DNA from: Kiritimatiellia bacterium
GTDB lineage: Bacteria > Verrucomicrobiota > Kiritimatiellia > CAIVKH01
Length of the DNA: 64,000 nucleotides
Reading direction: 5' to 3'
NCBI GenBank assembly: GCA_025054615.1
Contig: JANWZO010000002.1
Coordinates: forward strand, 145,071-209,070
In this document: piece by piece, positions 8,376 to 17,011 of the stretch
Numbering within the stretch: the first letter of the stretch is position 1
How the letters are laid out: the number at the start of each line of letters is the position of its first letter
Made by a program: the position numbers and the translations under genes
The notes under the pieces: model-generated
What the model saw: only the letters and a program-made list of their open reading frames with translations
Databases searched by the model: none
What the model was told of the DNA's origin: nothing

Positions 8376-9541
8376 GGGTTTGAAACACGAAACGTCTGAC
8401 AACCCTGCTGGGCTACACGAAGTTCCGGCGCCTACAGCAGGAGAACACCGTGGCGGCTGTTTTTACTCCGACTCATGCGAGGCGGTTCATTGTGCGCGAA
8501 CTAAGAAAGTCGAGATGATTTTTTGTAACTCAAATCTGGTATAGATCTAAGAGTTGCCGAAATTTCGAATATTCGAAACGGCGGTTGTGTAAATCGAGGA
8601 AAGTGAGTGTTTTTCCGATAGCGCGGACCCGGCTAGAAGTAGGGCTCTAACAAGCTCCTTCTCCTTTGACCGAACGGGGCGATTTGATCTCCGGGTGGTA
8701 GGCCCAAACGGCTCAAATTCTCTGTGAAGGGCTGAGTTGCTAAGGATCGTTGAAACTATTTATAAAGTCCCTCTCAGGGTAAGAGGAGTGCGTGGGCACG
8801 GCCTACCATCTGGGGGTCGGCTATCACGCCGACCTTCGGAAGGACAGGTTCTGGCCTGCTGCAAAGGGGCCCGCGTGGAAGCGGGCTCTCCAAGGAAGGG
8901 ATGAATTTGGCGCCGGTGGAACGGCGCTCTCCACAAAAGGTGCGGAATGAACATCGCCCTTCAACGCGTTCGGATGTGGAAGTCCGAATTCCAACCCGCG
9001 CTCAATTTTTGAAGGGGCGAGTTCTACCTCGCCTTATTATTTTTGTAAAAGCTGGTCCCGCCCCGCCTGGAATCGCGAAGGGGCAACTTCCACCTCGTCC
9101 GCCAATCGTGGAGTTGCAAAATTCACCCTTTTCCAGCCCCAAACGCGCACCTGATCAAGGGCGCACGGTCATGTGCGCCCAAGGAGAGTAAGCGGATGAA
9201 TAGATCAGGACTCTGAATCCAGCATTTCAGAGATTGCGTGGCCTCGTTGGGAATTGGATCACGCAGACTCCTACATGTCTGACCTCTGTGTGCCGATCCG
9301 CGTCACCGCTGCTTTCGTGATCTGTATCTTCTGAAGAACGGTGTCTTGACCTTCAGCCTCGTTCGCCTGTTTTAACGCCTTCAAAGTTGTCCGCTCACAG
9401 CGTTGCGCCCTCCTCTGCCGTGGATCATTACCTACGGATGTGCAAGGAGACATTTTCAGAGCGTGATGAGAACGCGGATCTTGAGGATTTGACTCGCGGT
9501 ACGGGTCGTTTATGTTTGCGGGCCTTGGTGCCCGCGGGGCT
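8376..9541. other. Gene-free 1.2 kb interval with hairpin repeats
   Basis: No credible coding region was found. The left part (8376-8620) is AT-richer and featureless apart from a weak ACAGC/GGCTGT stem before a short T run near 8460. The middle (about 8627-9180) is packed with short hairpins, described separately. The right part contains a 22-base segment (9435-9456) that also occurs with 18 of 22 matches at 56912-56933, and a GCGGGC/GCCCGC hairpin (9518-9535) immediately before the next gene. Confidence 0.7.
8815..9180. repeat. Hairpin array A (six-base loops, mostly GTGGAA/TTCCAC)
   Basis: Successive hairpins are visible: GGTCGGC-tatcac-GCCGACC (8815-8834), GCCCGC-gtggaa-GCGGGC (8869-8886), GCGCCG-gtggaa-CGGCGC (8910-8927), TTCGGA-tgtggaag-TCCGAA (8969-8988), GGCGAG-ttctac-CTCGCC (9016-9033), a degraded unit with loop TTCCAC near 9087-9092, and GGGCGCAC-ggtcat-GTGCGCCC (9159-9180). 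Stems differ between units but remain self-complementary, while the loop GTGGAA or its complement recurs. The two units at 8869-8934 align with 56690-56753. Confidence 0.8.
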
Positions 9542-11278
9542 ATGATAGGTTCAGAATTGGTCAATCACGGTTTGCTTGCCTTGGCGCTGGTTGCGCCGCT
9601 ACTGGCCGCGGCCGCGCCGCGAGCGACGATTTTCGCCGCGCTCGCGCCACTCCCCACGATCGGCCTGGCGTTTGCGGAGCCGTTTGAGGTCGGTTTCCGC
9701 GAACTCCTGCTGGGGGCGAGATTCGGCGTGAGTACGGTCAACGCCCCCTTTCTGCTGATCGCCGGCTGCCTCTGGACCGCCGCTACGTGGTTCGCGCGGC
9801 ACTACATGGCGCACGACGGGCACGCGAATCGCTATCATGTGTTCCACCGGCTTGCGATGGCCGGAAATATCGGCCTGATCCTCGCGCAGGACCTTGCCAC
9901 CTTTTACTTCTTTTTCGCGCTGATGAGCCTCGCGTCGTATCCGCTGGTGATCCACGACGGGCGTACCATTTCGCGTCGGGCCGGTCGCGTGTACCTTGCG
10001 CTCGCCCTGCTGGGTGAGGTCGTTCAGTTTGCAGCGTTTTCGGTCATCGCCTCTCAGGCGGGCGGATGGACGTTTCCGGCCGCGCGTTCGGCGTTGACGG
10101 AATCGCCCTACCGGCCCTGGTTGCTCGGGATGGTGATCGCGGGATTCGGCATCAAAGCCGCACTTGTACCGCTGCACGTCTGGCTGCCGCTCGCGCATCC
10201 GGTCGCGCCGACTCCGGCCAGCGCGGTGTTGAGCGGCTCGATGATTAAGGCCGGCCTTTTGGGTTGGCTGAATCTGCTCCCACTTGGAGGAATGGCGGCA
10301 CCCGCATTGGGAGAGGGGCTGATGGTTGCCGGCTTATTGGGTGTGTTCGGCGCGGCTCTGGTGGGCGTCACGCAGCGGCAGCCGAAGACGGTACTCGCTT
10401 ATTCGAGTATCAGCCAAATGGGGCTGATGATCCTCGCAGTAGGAATCGCCCTCGCAAGTCCGGAGGCGACGCGCTACGTCCTACCTGCCGTATTTCTGTA
10501 TGCGCTTCACCATGCGCTCGCAAAGTGTGCGCTGTTCCTAGGCGTCGGCATGGCCGCGAGCGCTCCCCGCGCCAACATCGGGCGCATCGCGTTATGGATC
10601 GGACTGGCGATCTGTGGGCTGGCGCTGGCGGGCGCCCCGCTCACGAGCGGAGCGGTCGCGAAGGTTTTCCTGAAAGCGGTGGCTGCGGCTGCGCCCGGCG
10701 AGTGGCCCGATCGCCTTGCCTGGCTGCTGCCCTGCGGAGCCGTGGGCACGACCCTGTTGATGGCGCGGTTCCTCTGGACATTGAGGGCAGCGATCGACTC
10801 GACTCCGGATTCCCATCATGCTGCGTCGAGATCTATTTGGATGCCGTGGACGGCCCTGTTGGCTCTGGTCATCCTGCTGCCGTGGTGGTTCGCGCAGGCT
10901 CTCCATGCGGAGAAAACCGCGCAGGCGCTCTCGATGAAGTACGCCGGAACGCTCGCTGTGCCTGTGGTGGTTGGCGCCCTGGCCGCGATGGCTGCTCGCT
11001 ATGCCTTCTCTAGCCGCGCGCCGGAAATTCCTGCGGGCGATGTTCTCGCGATACCTGCGTGGGCGGTCTCCAGGCTGACCAGCTTTTACCGACTTCAGCG
11101 GCCTTCGCTGGGCCGTGGAATCCGTGCGGCCGAGGAGGCGCGTTCGCTCGCGCGCGATGGGATGAAGGGAGCGCTCCGCGGATTGGCGGGCGCCGAGCGG
11201 TATCTGCGGACTCTCGCCGTGGCCGGTTTTGCCCTCGCCCTGCTCGCGGCCCTGACGATCTGGCGCCTGGCCCCCTGA
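9542..11278 (+). CDS. Third MrpD/NuoL-like subunit lacking the TM5 glutamate
   Basis: A 578-residue polytopic protein of the same antiporter-like family. The TM7 lysine is kept (GIKAALVPLHVWLPLAHP) but the conserved TM5 glutamate is replaced: FFFALMSLASYPLV has alanine at residue 126 where the other two copies have E. The C-terminus is extended by about 80 residues with a further hydrophobic segment. The start at 9542 is preferred over 9512 because the latter codes through a GCGGGC/GCCCGC hairpin; GGGGCT precedes the ATG. It lies 1.2 kb after the second copy, beyond the hairpin array, so it may have its own promoter. It could be a structural or regulatory subunit rather than an ion channel. 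Confidence 0.85.
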   Translation: MIGSELVNHGLLALALVAPLLAAAAPRATIFAALAPLPTIGLAFAEPFEVGFRELLLGARFGVSTVNAPFLLIAGCLWTAATWFARHYMAHDGHANRYHVFHRLAMAGNIGLILAQDLATFYFFFALMSLASYPLVIHDGRTISRRAGRVYLALALLGEVVQFAAFSVIASQAGGWTFPAARSALTESPYRPWLLGMVIAGFGIKAALVPLHVWLPLAHPVAPTPASAVLSGSMIKAGLLGWLNLLPLGGMAAPALGEGLMVAGLLGVFGAALVGVTQRQPKTVLAYSSISQMGLMILAVGIALASPEATRYVLPAVFLYALHHALAKCALFLGVGMAASAPRANIGRIALWIGLAICGLALAGAPLTSGAVAKVFLKAVAAAAPGEWPDRLAWLLPCGAVGTTLLMARFLWTLRAAIDSTPDSHHAASRSIWMPWTALLALVILLPWWFAQALHAEKTAQALSMKYAGTLAVPVVVGALAAMAARYAFSSRAPEIPAGDVLAIPAWAVSRLTSFYRLQRPSLGRGIRAAEEARSLARDGMKGALRGLAGAERYLRTLAVAGFALALLAALTIWRLAP

Positions 11279-11382
11279 CTTGCCGAAGCTGCTCGGGACG
11301 CACTCAAGGTTAGGTTCTTCGGGCATACGGTCAGTCTCGTTTCCGGCGTGCGGGCTTCGGCGCGATATGGCATAGTTTTATT

Positions 11383-12387
11383 ATGAATGCGTTGCCTATC
11401 CGCCCCCGCCGCAACCGGACGAGCGAGGCGATCCGCGCGTTGGTGCGTGAAACGGAACTCACACCCTCGCATCTGGTGTGGCCTATTTTCGTATGCGAGG
11501 GGAAAAATCGCCGTTCGCCAATCTCGTCCATGCCGGGGTGTTACCGAATGAGCCGCGACCTCGTCGTGAAGGAGGCCCGCGCCGCGTTCCGCCTCGGCAT
11601 TCGCGCCGTCGCGCTGTTTCCGGTGATTCCGCCCAAACTCAAGGACCCTCTGGCGACCGAGTCGGTCAACCCGGACGGGCTCCTTCAACAAACGGTGCGC
11701 GCATTAAAGCAGGCGGTCCCTGAACTGTGTGTGATCACCGATGTGGCGATGGATCCCTATTCCAGCGAAGGCCACGATGGGTATGTGGATGAGAAGGGCC
11801 GCATCGATAACGACACCACGCTCGACATCCTTGCCGAGATGGCCGTTGCGCAGGCGCGCGCAGGTGCGGACATGGTGGCGCCGAGCGACATGATGGACGG
11901 GCGGGTGGGGCGGATCCGCTCCGCGTTGGACCAGGCGGGCTTCTCGTCGGTTGGGATTTTGTCCTATGCGGCGAAATATTGTTCGTCGTTTTACGGTCCC
12001 TTTCGCGACGCGCTCGATTCCGCTCCAAGATTCGGCGACAAGAAGACCTATCAGATGGATCCGGCGAACGCGCGCGAGGCTCTCCGCGAAGTGTTGCTCG
12101 ATGTCGCCGAGGGCGCCGACATCGTGATGGTCAAACCGGCATTGCCCTATCTGGACGTCATTCGCGCCGTGCGGGAAGCGGTCCACCTGCCAGTGGCTGC
12201 CTACCAGGTGAGCGGAGAATATTCGATGATCATGGCCGCCGCCCGTCGCGGGTGGCTGCAGGAAGAGGCCTGCATCGTGGAATCGCTCACGGCGATTCGG
12301 CGCGCGGGGGCCGACATCATTTTCACGTATTTTGCGCCAGTTGCAGCACGGCTCCTGCAGGGACCCCGAAAGGCGTCCGCAAGTTGA
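11383..12387 (+). CDS. hemB: Porphobilinogen synthase (delta-aminolevulinic acid dehydratase)
   Basis: A 334-residue cytosolic enzyme that condenses two 5-aminolevulinate molecules in tetrapyrrole synthesis. Both active-site lysine regions are seen: SYAAKYCSSFYGPFRDA near residue 200 and IVMVKPALPYLD near residue 250. The metal-site region reads MDPYSSEGHDGYV near residue 125, with aspartates in place of the cysteines of zinc-dependent enzymes, so this is the Mg-type (non-zinc) form. The length matches the family. The downstream gene starts 32 bases after the stop. Confidence 0.96.
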   Translation: MNALPIRPRRNRTSEAIRALVRETELTPSHLVWPIFVCEGKNRRSPISSMPGCYRMSRDLVVKEARAAFRLGIRAVALFPVIPPKLKDPLATESVNPDGLLQQTVRALKQAVPELCVITDVAMDPYSSEGHDGYVDEKGRIDNDTTLDILAEMAVAQARAGADMVAPSDMMDGRVGRIRSALDQAGFSSVGILSYAAKYCSSFYGPFRDALDSAPRFGDKKTYQMDPANAREALREVLLDVAEGADIVMVKPALPYLDVIRAVREAVHLPVAAYQVSGEYSMIMAAARRGWLQEEACIVESLTAIRRAGADIIFTYFAPVAARLLQGPRKASAS

Positions 12388-12418
12388 CCGACCCTTTGCG
12401 CCCTGCGATACTGGCTGC

Positions 12419-13108
12419 ATGAACGCGGCGATTTTTGCGCGGCTGTGGCGCCGGGCGGCTCTGGGGATCCTTCTTTTCGGAACCTGTGGCTGTTTCCATG
12501 TGAGGCAGATGATTTCCCTTCACGCGGATGGCAGCGGTGAATTCCACGCCTTTTACTCCGCGCCCCTCGAGGTCATTCGGGCGATTGAGGAGCAGGCGGG
12601 GTCGGAGGCAGGAGAGGGCGAGGGTCCGGTTCAATTCTCGTTCGATGAGTCTCAGATACGGGAGGATTTTAAAGATTATGAGGCTCAGGGTATTAGACTG
12701 GAGCATGTCGCGGTCCGCGAAACAGAGGGCCGCAAGGAGGTTGAATTGAGGATTTGGTTTGAGTCGCTCAACGCCCTTGCACGCACCGAGTTTTTGTCGG
12801 ATCGACAGATTCTTTTGCGGCGCCTGGAAGACGGCTCCATGGAGTTCGCGCAGATTGCGCCGCCCATCCAGCCGGCCGCGCTGGATCTGCAGGAGTCGCT
12901 CCGGGAGGCCTTGAAAGGTTTCCGGGCGGAACTGGCGGTGGAGACGCCGGCAGACATTCTGGAGGCAAATGCGGACCGGATGGAAGGTCGCCGCGCCGTC
13001 TGGATGTTTGACGTCGATCGGGACCCCGATGCGTTGCGCCGGGTGCAGCTTTTGAATTTGCGGGTCCGTTTTGCGGCGGTGAACCCTCCAATGCGCGAAT
13101 TTCCCTGA
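12419..13108 (+). CDS. Putative exported lipoprotein, function unknown
   Basis: A 229-residue protein with a basic start and hydrophobic stretch (LWRRAALGILLFGTCGC) ending in cysteines around residue 22, which suggests a lipoprotein signal, although the lipobox is not classical. The mature part opens with MISLHADGSGEF, a pattern (beta strand ending in DGSG) seen in LppM-like lipoproteins; this resemblance is weak. It may sit in the hemB transcript, 32 bases downstream. The function is not known. Confidence 0.6.
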   Translation: MNAAIFARLWRRAALGILLFGTCGCFHVRQMISLHADGSGEFHAFYSAPLEVIRAIEEQAGSEAGEGEGPVQFSFDESQIREDFKDYEAQGIRLEHVAVRETEGRKEVELRIWFESLNALARTEFLSDRQILLRRLEDGSMEFAQIAPPIQPAALDLQESLREALKGFRAELAVETPADILEANADRMEGRRAVWMFDVDRDPDALRRVQLLNLRVRFAAVNPPMREFP

Positions 13109-13164
13109 AACCATGTCATCGAACGTGGCCAGCGGGAACTGGGCAGCAGTGTGATCGAGCGGTC

Positions 13165-14217
13165 GTGGGCAGTTCTGAACAACTTGCGAGCCTCGTCGCC
13201 GAACTTCGCGCGCTAGCTGACAACCTTCCTTTTCCGGTCATCGAGCAGCCGGAATTCAGGGATCCGAAATTCGTGCCCCCGTGTGTGCGGCAGCCGCGAA
13301 CCTACGTTGATCCCGACAAATCGATGCAGGCGGTCGGCCGCTTTCTCGTGGAGCGCGGCACCGTGGAGCTACTTGGGGCTGAGCAGACGCAACAGTTGTT
13401 TGTCGAAATCCACTGGTGCTGTTCGAGGATCCGCGCGTTGAGCCGAAAACGGTATAAGACGGCCGCAGCCGCCCGAGCGGCCCTCGTGGAGGCGCGACGT
13501 CTGATCTCGCGGATTGAAGCGGCGGAGGAGGAGCTGTTCATTGCGAACCGACGGCTCATCGTCAACTGCATCAAGCCGTATTTCTGGATCGGGTCGGTGT
13601 GGGTTTCTGACTTTCTGCAGGAGGGCTCCAAGGCGCTAGCCAACGCGGTGCGCAAATTCGACTACACGCGCGGGACCCCGTTTTATTCGTACTCCCAGAA
13701 GGCGATCCAGAACCGGCTTCGCAATTTTTTCCGGGACCACGTTCGGTCGGGCAGTTTTGGCATCCGGCCCAGCCGGGAGATGCAGTTGGTGAAAAACATC
13801 ATCGACACGTGGAAACGGGACTATGGGGAGATGCCGTCGGACGAGGTGGTTGCGAAGATCGCGGACCTGCCGGTCGAGCGAGTCGCTAAGGTTCGGATGT
13901 ACGTGTCCCAGTGGGAGCGGATGCCGAATCAGCCGGTTTCCCTCGACGCGCTGATGACGGAGGACGGGGGAAGTCTGTATGAAGTCGTAGAGGACCCCTT
14001 GGCTCCTGAAGCCTCGCAGGGCGCGGAGGTTTCGGAGGTTTGGAAAGCGATGGAGAAGCTGCCCGAGCGCGCGCGCTATATTATGAAGCTTCGGTTCATC
14101 GAAGGTCGCACCTTGGAGGAGACCGGGCGCCTGTTGAACCTGACGCGCGCCCGGATCAAACAGATCCAAGACGCCGCCCTCAAAAAATTGCGAGCACTGC
14201 TGAAAGAAGGCTCGTGA
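13165..14217 (+). CDS. RNA polymerase sigma-70 family factor
   Basis: A 350-residue sigma factor. Region 2 is clear (DFLQEGSKALANAVRKFDYTRG near residues 150-172, then FYSYSQKAIQNRLRNFFRD). Region 3 follows, and region 4 ends the protein (LPERARYIMKLRFIEGRTLEETGR, then a helix-turn-helix TRARIKQIQDAALKKLR). The N-terminus contains a region-1.2-like segment but no long acidic region 1.1. It is a group 2 or 3 factor rather than the primary sigma. The start codon is GTG; no strong ribosome site is visible. Its target promoters are unknown. Confidence 0.9.
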   Translation: MGSSEQLASLVAELRALADNLPFPVIEQPEFRDPKFVPPCVRQPRTYVDPDKSMQAVGRFLVERGTVELLGAEQTQQLFVEIHWCCSRIRALSRKRYKTAAAARAALVEARRLISRIEAAEEELFIANRRLIVNCIKPYFWIGSVWVSDFLQEGSKALANAVRKFDYTRGTPFYSYSQKAIQNRLRNFFRDHVRSGSFGIRPSREMQLVKNIIDTWKRDYGEMPSDEVVAKIADLPVERVAKVRMYVSQWERMPNQPVSLDALMTEDGGSLYEVVEDPLAPEASQGAEVSEVWKAMEKLPERARYIMKLRFIEGRTLEETGRLLNLTRARIKQIQDAALKKLRALLKEGS

Positions 14218-15047
14218 TTCCCAGCCCATCGGGTGCAATTCATCAGGAGCGCCCGTCAAAAATTCTCGGAGAACTCGCGGAAAGCACGCGGAGAAATCTT
14301 CGACAAGTAAGCCCTCAGCTAAAGTTTATAGCCTGTTGGAGTCAAATTTGGGACAGAGTGCGAAAAGTTTCAATCGGATCACTACCTCTTGATGCTACTC
14401 TTGTAACCTACAAATCGGTTCGCGAGTTAAACCCAATGATATTCAAAAAAGGTTATGACCAGGAGATCCCTTATTTTTTTTGTCGTGTGTGATTCAACCA
14501 GAATGGCTGGTTGATGTCGATCCAACTGACCCTGAAGAGCATGACGGTAACACCGATCTGGCAGAGGGTGACTCACCAAATCGATATCATGCCGCCATAT
14601 CCCGGGGGAACCCTCTGTCTATGACCTTTACGTCAGCTGTTTTGGGACACCAGTGGCCGCGGACAAATCCAGCGTCCCTCGCGCGAAGCTCGACCCTTTG
14701 AGCAATGTGTCATCGTGATTAATACAATGTCTCCCCGCTCGCGCGGGGATCGACCTCTGTTTTTTAAAACACGCGCAAATCGAATCTGATACACATAAAA
14801 GACTTTCCCTGATGAAAAAAGGATCTACGCCTTCTTCGCTCAAAATGGGCTGGAGAGGAGGATTCTAGCGGCCTAGCCATGATGTATTTTCAGCGCATCT
14901 GTCTTGTGGCAGCGTTCCAGAAGTATTACTTATGCCACATGCGTATGAAACGCCTTACAGAGACGTTTGAACCATCATGACAACACATCATTAACAAGAT
15001 GTTTAGTCACAATATTCTGTTGATAATTCTTATAGGGGATCAAGACA
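14218..15047. other. AT-richer gene-free interval
   Basis: No open frame of convincing coding character was seen in these 830 bases. Composition shifts from the GC-rich neighbours to AT-richer, apparently decaying DNA. The one clear structure is a GC-rich palindromic CRISPR-like repeat at 14729-14755. A candidate ribosome site (AGGGGATC) precedes the CorA-like start at 15048. Confidence 0.6.
14729..14755 (+). repeat. Orphan type I-E-like CRISPR repeat (possible remnant)
   Basis: The 27 bases contain a CCCCGC-TCGC-GCGGGG hairpin followed by ATCGACC, which is the layout of type I-E repeats. A degenerate relative (16 of 27 matches, sharing CTCGCGCG and TCGACC) ends exactly 60 bases upstream at 14695, close to the 61-base period of type I-E arrays. 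No further repeats and no cas genes are present in the window. It could also be an unrelated hairpin. Confidence 0.35.
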
Positions 15048-16007
15048 ATGAAATCATCCTACATCATCTCAAACGGGAATCTGGAGGCGGCCGCCATCGA
15101 ACAGGCCGTGATTATTCACTACAACAACCCATCCGAGATAGAGCGCACCGAACTCGTAGCTGAATGGAATTTAGAACCCGAAGAGGTCGATGCAATATTT
15201 GATCCAGATGAAGTACCTCGAATCGATTATTCACCGGAACGCACTTTCATTATCTGGAAAAGACCCGACAATGTGTCGCTGGCCGGGGTCATCCAGTTCG
15301 AGGTGTCCTCTATCGGATTGATCCTTAAGAAGGACAAAGCGGTGGTAGTGACCCCAAAATCAGAGCTTTCTCTCATGGGGAAAGAATTCAGGCGGATGTC
15401 AAGCCCGCTCGATTTCTGCCTCCATGTGATGCTAAGCACGATCCACCATTATCATGGGCATTTGAAGACGATTAAGATGATGGCGAATGACCTGGAAAGC
15501 AAACTGATGCATTCGATGGAGAATCGATATCTTCTACAGATGTTTGCCATCGGTGAAAGCCTTGTTTATTATCTCAACGCTTTAGAGAGCAACGACACGA
15601 TTCTTCATAAAATGCGCGCGATGGCGGAGAGGCTGGGATTCAATTCGAATGAAATTGAGAAGCTTGAGAATGTGATGATTGAAAATCAGCAGGCCGCCAA
15701 ACAGGCTCGTATATACAGCTCTGTATTGTCTGGGCTCATGGATGCTCGCGGGACTATTATTAATAACAATATGAACGTTCTTCTTAAAAATTTAACGATA
15801 ATTAATGTAGTATTTCTCCCGCTGAATCTTATCGCGAGCATCGGCGGTATGTCCGAATTTACAATGATGACGGAGGGCATCGACTGGCGCATTTCGTATT
15901 CTGTCTTCATGCTTGCGATGATCGTTCTCGGCCTTCTAACGTGGCTATGGTTGGTGAGGGCGATCGATCGCTGGGGAAATATGAATAAACGCCGATTCAA
16001 GTCGTAA
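15048..16007 (+). CDS. CorA-family divalent cation transporter with a GMS motif
   Basis: A 319-residue protein with a soluble N-terminal domain (about 1-245) and two C-terminal membrane helices, as in CorA channels for Mg2+ and related metals. The signature at the end of the first helix, normally G-M-N, reads GGMSEF here with serine at residue 269. The second helix (SVFMLAMIVLGLLTWLWLV) and a basic tail complete the fold. Related proteins with GMS exist to my knowledge, so it is probably a functional subfamily. It sits alone in AT-rich, gene-poor DNA. No Mg-sensing leader was recognised upstream. Confidence 0.88.
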   Translation: MKSSYIISNGNLEAAAIEQAVIIHYNNPSEIERTELVAEWNLEPEEVDAIFDPDEVPRIDYSPERTFIIWKRPDNVSLAGVIQFEVSSIGLILKKDKAVVVTPKSELSLMGKEFRRMSSPLDFCLHVMLSTIHHYHGHLKTIKMMANDLESKLMHSMENRYLLQMFAIGESLVYYLNALESNDTILHKMRAMAERLGFNSNEIEKLENVMIENQQAAKQARIYSSVLSGLMDARGTIINNNMNVLLKNLTIINVVFLPLNLIASIGGMSEFTMMTEGIDWRISYSVFMLAMIVLGLLTWLWLVRAIDRWGNMNKRRFKS

Positions 16008-16238
16008 CGCAGAGGTCGGATCCTATCGCCAGGATGATACAGGTTGGACGCTTGAGTGTATGATGGATCTAGTTGCCACGTAGCTCGGACGGGCCGTCGG
16101 CAGGCCGGCAAATGTTCCGCCTTCAACCGCTCAGGTGCTTGGATTGAGTGTGACGTATTGTGATAAGTTGATAATGCGCTTTCCCAATATACGTATATTA
16201 TTGTGGAATACTCCTGATATTTGTACCGGGCAGTTATC

Positions 16239-16670
16239 ATGAAAACTATAATTCTTAGAACAATTGCTATGCTGATGGGTATAGCGGTGCTCTTCGCGGT
16301 ATCAGGGTGCGAGGACAGCGATGATTCGGCTGACGAACGGGATTATCTACCCAGGCCGGGTGATGAAGAGCTCACCAAAGGACCTGTTTATATCAACTCC
16401 GCCGATCTGTTGATGCTCAAGACATATCCGCCCAAATATAACGTCCTAATCAAAGGCGCACTGCCGACGCCTTGCCATTCATGGCGCGCTGTCGTTAATC
16501 CGCCAAATGAGGCACAGAAAATCGATGTCGATGTCTATAGCCTGGTGGATCCCAACGTTGTTTGCATCCAAGTCCTCGTAAACTTCGAAGGGAGTGTTGA
16601 AATCCCGAATCCTCCGCCGGGGCGATACGAGGTCCGCGTCAACGGTAAAAGCGCCGGTTTTATCGAGTAG
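16239..16670 (+). CDS. Small lipoprotein, function unknown
   Basis: A 143-residue protein starting at ATG 16239, with a classical lipoprotein signal: MKTIILRTIAMLMGIAVLFAVSGC, with the lipid-bearing cysteine at residue 24 in VSGC. An acidic linker (EDSDDSADE) follows, then a domain of about 100 residues rich in beta-type sequence with PTPCHSWRAVVNPP near residue 85. The ending (PPPGRYEVRVNG) resembles immunoglobulin-like exported domains. A perfect palindrome ATATACGTATAT lies at 16187-16198 upstream. No homologous family is recognised. Confidence 0.72.
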   Translation: MKTIILRTIAMLMGIAVLFAVSGCEDSDDSADERDYLPRPGDEELTKGPVYINSADLLMLKTYPPKYNVLIKGALPTPCHSWRAVVNPPNEAQKIDVDVYSLVDPNVVCIQVLVNFEGSVEIPNPPPGRYEVRVNGKSAGFIE

Positions 16671-17011
16671 CGGTGACTCGATGTCGAGTATTCAGCTATA
16701 GAATTCTATGCTTTTTTTCGTTTCGATGATGTTGGGAATCTAATTCAAAATCTAGTGTCTATTGCCGTCAGATCCGTCATCGATTGGAAATTGCATCCAA
16801 ACAAATTCGAATACCACCGGCCTGGGCTACAGAAAACACGGAGACCGCCAATGATTCCGGCACTATAATTAGATTGGTGGGCTCCGTTGGCCTTGCATAA
16901 AGCAAATAAGCCATCAATGAGGCGAAAGGATCGGATCTAACGCCGTCACTTTATTGACAATAAATCTGGGATTGAGACGCAGTCTATCGACAAGTACGTA
17001 TCTCGTCTCGA
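16671..17011. other. Gene-free interval before the gcvP remnant
   Basis: AT-rich sequence without a convincing frame. No trace of gcvH or gcvT, which often precede gcvP, could be recognised by eye. Confidence 0.5.

Noticed and set aside
8432..8465. ACAGC/GGCTGT stem with a short T run as terminator of the antiporter operon
   Set aside because: The stem is only five to six pairs with a long loop; too weak to call.
9271..9564. A 97-codon minus-strand frame at the end of the hairpin interval
   Set aside because: No recognisable family and no ribosome site; it overlaps the start of the third MrpD-like gene.
14880..15047. Mg-sensing leader (M-box) upstream of the CorA-like gene
   Set aside because: No conserved M-box segments could be recognised; only weak inverted repeats are present.
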